Under the pieces are notes generated by a model that was given only the letters and a program-made list of their open reading frames with translations, had not been told where the DNA came from and made no database searches. A stretch of 20,006 nucleotides of DNA, taken from the NCBI GenBank assembly GCA_038117265.1, contig JAYOFO010000046.1, positions 1 to 20,006 on the forward strand, written 5' to 3'. The DNA is from JAYPUG01 sp038117265. Its GTDB lineage: Bacteria; Pseudomonadota; Alphaproteobacteria; UBA6615. Every line of letters begins with the position of its first letter. Within the stretch, counting starts at the first letter, position 1. This document shows positions 15,716 through 20,006 of this stretch, in pieces. The translations under genes were made by a program, and so were the position numbers.

Positions 15716-16857
15716 TTCGCCGCCGCGACGGATGCGTCGGGCCCGAGAATATCCTCGGAATGCTCGCCCAGCAGCGGCGGCGGGGCATAGCGCTGGGTGT
15801 GACCGGACAACTTGATCGGGTTGCCGACGACCCGCAGCGCGCCGTCCGGGGTGGGGATCACGGCAATCATCTCGCGCGCGGCCGCCATTTCGCCGTCGAG
15901 GGCCCGGTCCAGCGTCTCGACGCCGGACACGACGATTCCCTCGGCGCCGATGACCTCGACCCATTCCGCGGTGGTCCGGCTCTCCAGCAGCTTCTCCACC
16001 GCCGCGACGAGGACATCGCGGTTCTCGGCCCGCGCGGCGATCGTCGCGAACCGCGGATCGTCGGCCTGCCCGGTCCAGCCGACCAGGTCGCAGAACCGGC
16101 GCCAGAACTTGTCGGTGGAGATGAACAGGATGAGGTAGCCGTCCGACGTCGCGAACACCTGCGCGGGGACCAGGTGCGGGTGGGCGCTGTTGGCGATGCG
16201 CTGCGGCACCACCGCATGGTTCAGGTAGGACGAGGCGAGGTAGTTGAGCTGGGCGAGCATGGTGTCGAACAGCGAGACATCGACCTGGCCGCCCTTGCCC
16301 TCGACCAGCTTCGCCAGCAACCCCACCGCACCCATGATCCCGGTCGAGTTGTCGACCGCGGAGTAGCCGGCCTTGGTCGGCAGCGTGCCCGGGTCGCCCG
16401 TCAAGGTCATCACGCCGGTCAACGCCTGGACGATGTAGTCGTAGGCCGGCTTGTCGGCATAGGGGCCGTCGAGCCCGAACCCCGTCAGCGCCAGGCAGAC
16501 GAGGCGCTCGTTGTGCACCCTCAGCGCGTCGTAGGTCAGGCCGAAGCGCCGGATCGTCTGCGGGCGCAGGTTGGTGATCAGCGCGTGGGATGTGGCGGCC
16601 AGCTCGGCGAGCCGGGCCTGGCCGTCGGGGCTGTTGAGGTCGAGGACGATCGACCGCTTGTTGCGGTTCAGGCTGGAGAAATAATCGTTGTAGGGGCCGG
16701 TGAAGCGGCTGGTCATGCTGCGCGCTATCTCGCCGCCGGGCGGCTCGATCTTGATCACGTCGGCGCCCAGGTCGCCCAGGATCATGGCGCAGAAGGGCCC
16801 GGCCAGCACGTGGCAGACCTCGAGGACGCGGATGCCGGACAGCGGGCCGTCGCTCAC
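15712..16857 (-). CDS. Class III (CaiB/BaiF-type) CoA-transferase
   Basis: 381 residues with the full class III layout: IRVLEVCHVLAGPFCAMILGD, GADVIKIEPPGGE, FSSLNRNKRSIVLDLNSPDG, and the catalytic Asp169 in GYSAVDNSTGIMG, the position of the aspartate in formyl-CoA transferase. The C-terminal part has WVEVIGAEGIVVSGVETLD and ends in the domain that wraps the partner subunit. These enzymes move CoA between acids through an acyl-aspartyl intermediate. Located between the B12 subunit and meaB, it probably loads CoA onto the pathway acid or recovers it from the product. This is the step done in the E. coli Sbm operon by the unrelated class I enzyme ScpC. The donor and acceptor acids cannot be read from sequence. 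Confidence 0.92.
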   Translation of the reverse strand: MSDGPLSGIRVLEVCHVLAGPFCAMILGDLGADVIKIEPPGGEIARSMTSRFTGPYNDYFSSLNRNKRSIVLDLNSPDGQARLAELAATSHALITNLRPQTIRRFGLTYDALRVHNERLVCLALTGFGLDGPYADKPAYDYIVQALTGVMTLTGDPGTLPTKAGYSAVDNSTGIMGAVGLLAKLVEGKGGQVDVSLFDTMLAQLNYLASSYLNHAVVPQRIANSAHPHLVPAQVFATSDGYLILFISTDKFWRRFCDLVGWTGQADDPRFATIAARAENRDVLVAAVEKLLESRTTAEWVEVIGAEGIVVSGVETLDRALDGEMAAAREMIAVIPTPDGALRVVGNPIKLSGHTQRYAPPPLLGEHSEDILGPDASVAAAK

Positions 16858-16867
16858 GTCGTGCGCC

Positions 16868-17266
16868 TCACCCGCCGAGGTCGGCGTCGATCGCCGCCAC
16901 CACGTCCTCGATGGTCATCTCGGCCGTGAAGATCCCGCGTGCGCCGGCGTCGCGCAGGGCGTCGCGATCCTCGGCCGGGATTGTGCCGCCGACGAACAGA
17001 TGGATGTCGCCCGCGTCGAGCTCGCCGAGGCAGCGCACCGTTTCCTCGACCAGTTCGCGGTGGCTTCCCGACAGGATCGACAGGCCGACCGCGTCGACAT
17101 CCTCGTCGACGGCGACCCGTGCGATGTAGTCGGGGCTGCGGCGCAGGCCGGTATAGATCACGTCGGCGCCCGCATCGCGCAGCGCGAGCGCGATCACCTT
17201 GGCGCCGACATCGTGCCCGTCGAGGCCGGGCTTGGCGATCAGGATGCGTTTTCCCTTGAGGCTCAT
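16868..17266 (-). CDS. Stand-alone B12-binding subunit of an acyl-CoA mutase
   Basis: 132 residues forming just the cobalamin-binding domain that is fused to the C-terminus in most methylmalonyl-CoA mutases. The base-off motif DxHxxG is present as Asp16-His18-Gly21 in KPGLDGHDVGAKV, so His18 should coordinate cobalt from below; LSILSGSHRELV and FVGGTIPAED provide the Ser and Gly-Gly that hold the nucleotide tail. It starts nine bases after the catalytic subunit gene ends, so the two are translated together and should form the mutase. Separate small subunits occur in archaeal, isobutyryl-CoA, 2-hydroxyisobutyryl-CoA and some bacterial mutases. Confidence 0.93.
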   Translation of the reverse strand: MSLKGKRILIAKPGLDGHDVGAKVIALALRDAGADVIYTGLRRSPDYIARVAVDEDVDAVGLSILSGSHRELVEETVRCLGELDAGDIHLFVGGTIPAEDRDALRDAGARGIFTAEMTIEDVVAAIDADLGG

Positions 17267-17275
17267 ATCGTCATC

Positions 17276-18919
17276 CTACAGGCGGACCGGTTCCTGGAAC
17301 TCGCCCCACTGGCGCTTCAGGGTCGCGACCATCTCGCCGACCGTCGCATAGGCGTGGCAGCAGTCGACGAGGTAGGGCATCAGGTTCTCGTCGTCCTTGG
17401 TCGCTGCGGCTTCCAGCGCGGCGAGGGACGTCTCGACTGCCGCCGCGTCGCGCGTATCGCGCACCCGTTCGAACTTCTCGACCACCCGGGCCGTTGCCTG
17501 GGGATCGAGCTTGAACAGCTCGGCGACGCCGCCATCCTGGTCGTCGCGGCGGAAATAGTTCTGGCCGACGACGACGGTCTCGCCGCTGTCCACCATGCGC
17601 TTCCGCTCCGCGGCGCGCCGGGCGATCTTGAGCTGTAGCCAGCCATCCTCGACCGCCTTGGTGACGCCGCCATATTCCTCGATTTCCTCGATCACCTGCA
17701 TGATCTCGGCTTCCATCTTGTCGGTCAGCCACTCGACGTAATAGCTGCCGCCGAGTGGATCGACGGTGCGCGCGATGCCCGATTCATGGGCGACGATCTG
17801 CTGGGTGCGCACCGCGATCTCGGCTGAATGCTCGGTCGGGATCTGGAAGGCCTCGTCGAACGCGGCCGTGAAGATCGACTGGGCCCCGCCCATGACGGCG
17901 GCCATGTTCTCGATGCCGACGCGCACCACATTGTTGTAGGGCTGCGCGCCGATCAGCGAGGAGCCGCCGCACACGACGCCGAAGCGGAACATCAGCGCCT
18001 TGGGGTCTTCCACGCCATAGCGCTCGTTCAGCAGTTTCGCCCACAGCCGCCGGCCCGCACGGAACTTGCAGACCTCTTCGAAGAAATCCATGTGCACGTA
18101 GAAGAAGAAGCTCAGCCGCTGTGCGAACTTCGACACGTCGCCGCCGCGCCGGATCAGCTCGTCGATATAGGCGAGTCCGTTGGCCAGCGTGTAGCCCATC
18201 TCCTCGACCGCGGTGGAACCGGCGTCGCGCACATGCGCGCCGGCGATCGATATCGGGTTGAAGCGCGGCGTCTGGGCGTTGGAGAACAGGATCGTGTCGG
18301 CGATCAGCCGCATCGAGGGGCGCACCGGGAAGATCCAGGTGCCGCGCGCCACATATTCCTTGAGGATGTCGTTCTGGATGGTGCCCGTCAGCTTCTCGCG
18401 GGGCACGCCCTGCTTGTCGGCAACGGCGCAGTACATCGCGTAGATGATCGATGCCGTGCCGTTGATCGTGAACGAGGTCGACACGCTGCCCAGATCGATC
18501 CCGTCGAACAGGATCTCGGCCTCGGCCAGGTTCGACAGCGAGACGCCGACCTTGCCCACCTCGGACCTCGCCATCGGGTCGACCGGGTCGTAGCCGCACT
18601 GGGTCGGCAGGTCGAGCGCCACCGACAGGCCGGTCTGGCCCTGGTCGAACAGGAAGCGGTAGCGCTCGTTCGATTCCTCGGCCGTGCCGAAGCCGGAATA
18701 TTGGCGGATCGTCCACAGCCGCCCGCGGAAGCCGTCGGCGAAGATGCCGCGGGTGAATGGGTATTCGCCCGGCATTTCGGCCGGAATGTCGCCGACCATG
18801 TCGGGGGTGACGACGGTCGGGACCTCGATTCCCGACGGTGTGGCCGTCGAGGGCTTCGTCGGCGGTTCGCGCCGCGGCTGCGATGTGTCGTCCTTGCGGG
18901 CCGAGGAGGAGTCGCTCAT
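17276..18919 (-). CDS. B12-dependent acyl-CoA mutase, catalytic subunit, divergent active site
   Basis: 547 residues: the TIM-barrel subunit of a methylmalonyl-CoA mutase-type enzyme that rearranges an acyl-CoA skeleton by a radical route. ATG 18919 was chosen over one upstream, which would overlap the crotonase gene; the first ~45 residues are a Ser/Pro-rich linker. TIRQYSGF keeps Tyr74 and EYVARGTW keeps Arg192, equivalents of Tyr89 and Arg207 of the Propionibacterium enzyme that grip a substrate carboxylate. Isobutyryl-CoA mutase has Phe and Gln there. His229 (His244) is also kept. However Tyr243 is Ala228, the HSQT segment (His328-Gln330) is Gly-Val-Val-Cys (314-317), and CoA contacts Tyr75/Thr77 are Phe60/Asp62. 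It also does not fit ethylmalonyl-CoA mutase, which keeps a Gln in that segment. Residue equivalences come from memory of the family. A carboxylated but non-standard substrate seems likely. Confidence 0.9.
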   Translation of the reverse strand: MSDSSSARKDDTSQPRREPPTKPSTATPSGIEVPTVVTPDMVGDIPAEMPGEYPFTRGIFADGFRGRLWTIRQYSGFGTAEESNERYRFLFDQGQTGLSVALDLPTQCGYDPVDPMARSEVGKVGVSLSNLAEAEILFDGIDLGSVSTSFTINGTASIIYAMYCAVADKQGVPREKLTGTIQNDILKEYVARGTWIFPVRPSMRLIADTILFSNAQTPRFNPISIAGAHVRDAGSTAVEEMGYTLANGLAYIDELIRRGGDVSKFAQRLSFFFYVHMDFFEEVCKFRAGRRLWAKLLNERYGVEDPKALMFRFGVVCGGSSLIGAQPYNNVVRVGIENMAAVMGGAQSIFTAAFDEAFQIPTEHSAEIAVRTQQIVAHESGIARTVDPLGGSYYVEWLTDKMEAEIMQVIEEIEEYGGVTKAVEDGWLQLKIARRAAERKRMVDSGETVVVGQNYFRRDDQDGGVAELFKLDPQATARVVEKFERVRDTRDAAAVETSLAALEAAATKDDENLMPYLVDCCHAYATVGEMVATLKRQWGEFQEPVRL

Positions 18920-18941
18920 TGGGGTATCCCTGTCATGGGGG

Positions 18942-19718
18942 TCAACTCTTCTTCGAGGGAAGCACCCTCTCGGCGGCTTCCCAATGGTCGTCATGAACCC
19001 AGGTCTTCACGAACATGGCCGTCTCGATCTCGTGCATCGCCGCGCGGTTTTCGCCGCGCCGGTGCGCGTCGCTGACGGCCTTGAAGGCGCGCATCGATTG
19101 CGGCCGCTGGCGCCGGATGGGCTCGAGGAATGCCTCGATTGTGTCGTCGAACGGCTCGCCCGTCGCGCCCACCGCATTGTAGAGGCCGATCGCGAGGGCA
19201 TCTTCGGCCGACAGCATCTCGCCGGTGCTCAGCAGCCGGAGGCCGCGTGCGCGGCCCACCAGGTCGAGGAGGTCCGGACCGCCGCCCCATGCGGTCGCCA
19301 GCGCGAGGCGCCCCTGGACGAAGCCGATCCGCGCATGCGCGGCAGCGACCCGGAAGTCGCACGACACCGCCAGCTCCGCGCCGCCGCCGAACGCGTTGCC
19401 GTTCAGTCCCGCGACGACCGGGACAGGGAAGTCGCGGATCGCGTTGAAGGCCGCCGTGGCATCGAGTGCCATCTGTTCGGCCTCGGCTTCGGTGCGCAGC
19501 CCCGCCAGCTCGCGCAGGTCGCCGCCGGCCGCGAACGTCTTCTCGCCGGCGCCGCGCAAAACGGCCGCCACCAGCGTGTCGTCACGCGCGGCCTCCCGGA
19601 AGGTCTTGCCGATGGTGTCGATGATCGACAGGGCGAGGGCGTTGTGCTTCTCGGGCCGGTCGATCAGGACGTAGAACACGCCGTCGCGCGTTTCGGTGCG
19701 AATGTTCTCGGCGCTCAT
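18942..19718 (-). CDS. Crotonase-fold protein (enoyl-CoA hydratase/decarboxylase type)
   Basis: 258 residues, first gene of the mutase operon, from ATG 19718. The oxyanion-hole segments are KTFAAGGDLREL and NGNAFGGGAELAVSCD. Glu115 matches Glu144 of rat enoyl-CoA hydratase, but the second catalytic glutamate (Glu164) is Gln135 in IGFVQGRLALATAWGGG. That stretch, ending in a WGG, resembles the ethylmalonyl/methylmalonyl-CoA decarboxylase ECHDC1, which has His there, more than normal hydratases with PE..G..PG.GG. With a mutase, CoA-transferase and MeaB downstream, a decarboxylase role like ScpB of E. coli is a reasonable guess. A hydratase with altered chemistry remains possible. A gap of 22 bases separates it from the mutase gene. 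Confidence 0.88.
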   Translation of the reverse strand: MSAENIRTETRDGVFYVLIDRPEKHNALALSIIDTIGKTFREAARDDTLVAAVLRGAGEKTFAAGGDLRELAGLRTEAEAEQMALDATAAFNAIRDFPVPVVAGLNGNAFGGGAELAVSCDFRVAAAHARIGFVQGRLALATAWGGGPDLLDLVGRARGLRLLSTGEMLSAEDALAIGLYNAVGATGEPFDDTIEAFLEPIRRQRPQSMRAFKAVSDAHRRGENRAAMHEIETAMFVKTWVHDDHWEAAERVLPSKKS

Positions 19719-19784
19719 CGATGCCCGTCCGTCGCTAGGAAAATCTGAGTCCGGTCCGGGAATCGAGCGCCCGGCACGGCGCGC

Positions 19785-20006
19785 TCAGTCCTCGTCCATC
19801 TCCGCGGTGCGATAGATGTAGTTCCCGTCCATGTATGTCACGAAGAAATCGTGGAACGACATGGGTTCGTATTTTGGTGCTTCGCCCGGTTCGATGCAGG
19901 ACGGAAAGGGATCCGCAACCGTCTCGTCGTTGCAGTTGTAGAAGAAGGTCAGCGCATAGCGGTCCTTCTTGGGTGGCACGACACGGTGCGGCGTGGCGAT
20001 GAAGCG
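19785..20006 (-). CDS. 2-oxoglutarate/Fe(II) oxygenase, isopenicillin N synthase-like (C-terminus only)
   Basis: The last 73 residues of a gene whose 5' part lies beyond the right edge; the frame is open through base 20006. RFIATPHRVVPPKKDRYAL contains the distal metal-binding His and the Arg that grips the 2-oxoglutarate carboxylate, followed by TFFYNCNDETVADPFPSC and the tail FFVTYMDGNYIYRTAE. This is the usual ending of bacterial members of the isopenicillin N synthase/2-oxoglutarate dioxygenase family. It is on the same strand as, and upstream of, the mutase operon with 66 bases between, so it might be co-transcribed. The substrate cannot be inferred from this fragment. Confidence 0.8.
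   Translation of the reverse strand, partial: RFIATPHRVVPPKKDRYALTFFYNCNDETVADPFPSCIEPGEAPKYEPMSFHDFFVTYMDGNYIYRTAEMDED

Noticed and set aside
19765..19786. Inverted repeat GAGCGC/GCGCTC after the oxygenase stop as terminator or operator of the mutase operon
   Set aside because: Only six bases pair, the right arm overlaps the oxygenase stop codon, and no T-run or promoter-like boxes are aligned with it.

Overview
The window is high-GC, densely coded bacterial DNA that reads best as an alphaproteobacterium, probably Rhodospirillales-like. This is inferred from the RpoD C-terminus, a ClpS2-type adaptor, the style of the acyl-CoA enzymes and the codon use; no species can be named from sequence alone. 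The left edge cuts rpoD and the right edge cuts a 2-oxoglutarate/Fe(II) oxygenase-like gene.

Region 1 (1-3.1 kb) is damaged. After rpoD and its terminator come two remnants joined head to head: the C-terminus of a TetR regulator (- strand) and the C-terminus of a SAM methyltransferase (+ strand), both without their 5' parts. Then come a CAT-anticodon tRNA (probably tRNA-Ile2), a clpS2 gene broken by a one-base frameshift, and a second methyltransferase (- strand) that abuts a histidine kinase (+ strand) lacking its sensory N-terminus. Region 2 (3.0-8.7 kb) holds the hybrid kinase with two receivers, an ACSF2-like acyl-CoA ligase, a secreted protein of unknown function, a flavin-reductase-like protein and a hemerythrin-like protein. 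Region 3 (8.7-11.0 kb) holds sthA, in frame throughout but interrupted by three stop codons, and a formate/nitrite-type channel.

Region 4 (11.1-13.9 kb, + strand) is a compact operon: an IclR regulator, the two subunits of a split thiamine-diphosphate 2-oxoacid decarboxylase, and a beta-hydroxyacid dehydrogenase. Region 5 (19.7-13.9 kb, - strand) is a tight six-gene operon in transcription order: crotonase-fold protein, B12-dependent acyl-CoA mutase catalytic subunit, separate B12-binding subunit, class III CoA-transferase, MeaB GTPase and an SMP-30/gluconolactonase-like protein.

Region 5 is the most interesting part. It contains the same functional classes as the E. coli Sbm (scpA-argK-scpB-scpC) propionate module, but with an unrelated CoA-transferase type, a split mutase and a lactonase-like protein added. 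The mutase keeps the Tyr and Arg that bind a substrate carboxylate but has lost other active-site residues (equivalents of Tyr243, His328 and Gln330 of Propionibacterium methylmalonyl-CoA mutase). The crotonase has Gln where hydratases have their second catalytic Glu, as in decarboxylase-like relatives. Together these suggest an acyl-CoA rearrangement pathway with an unassigned substrate.
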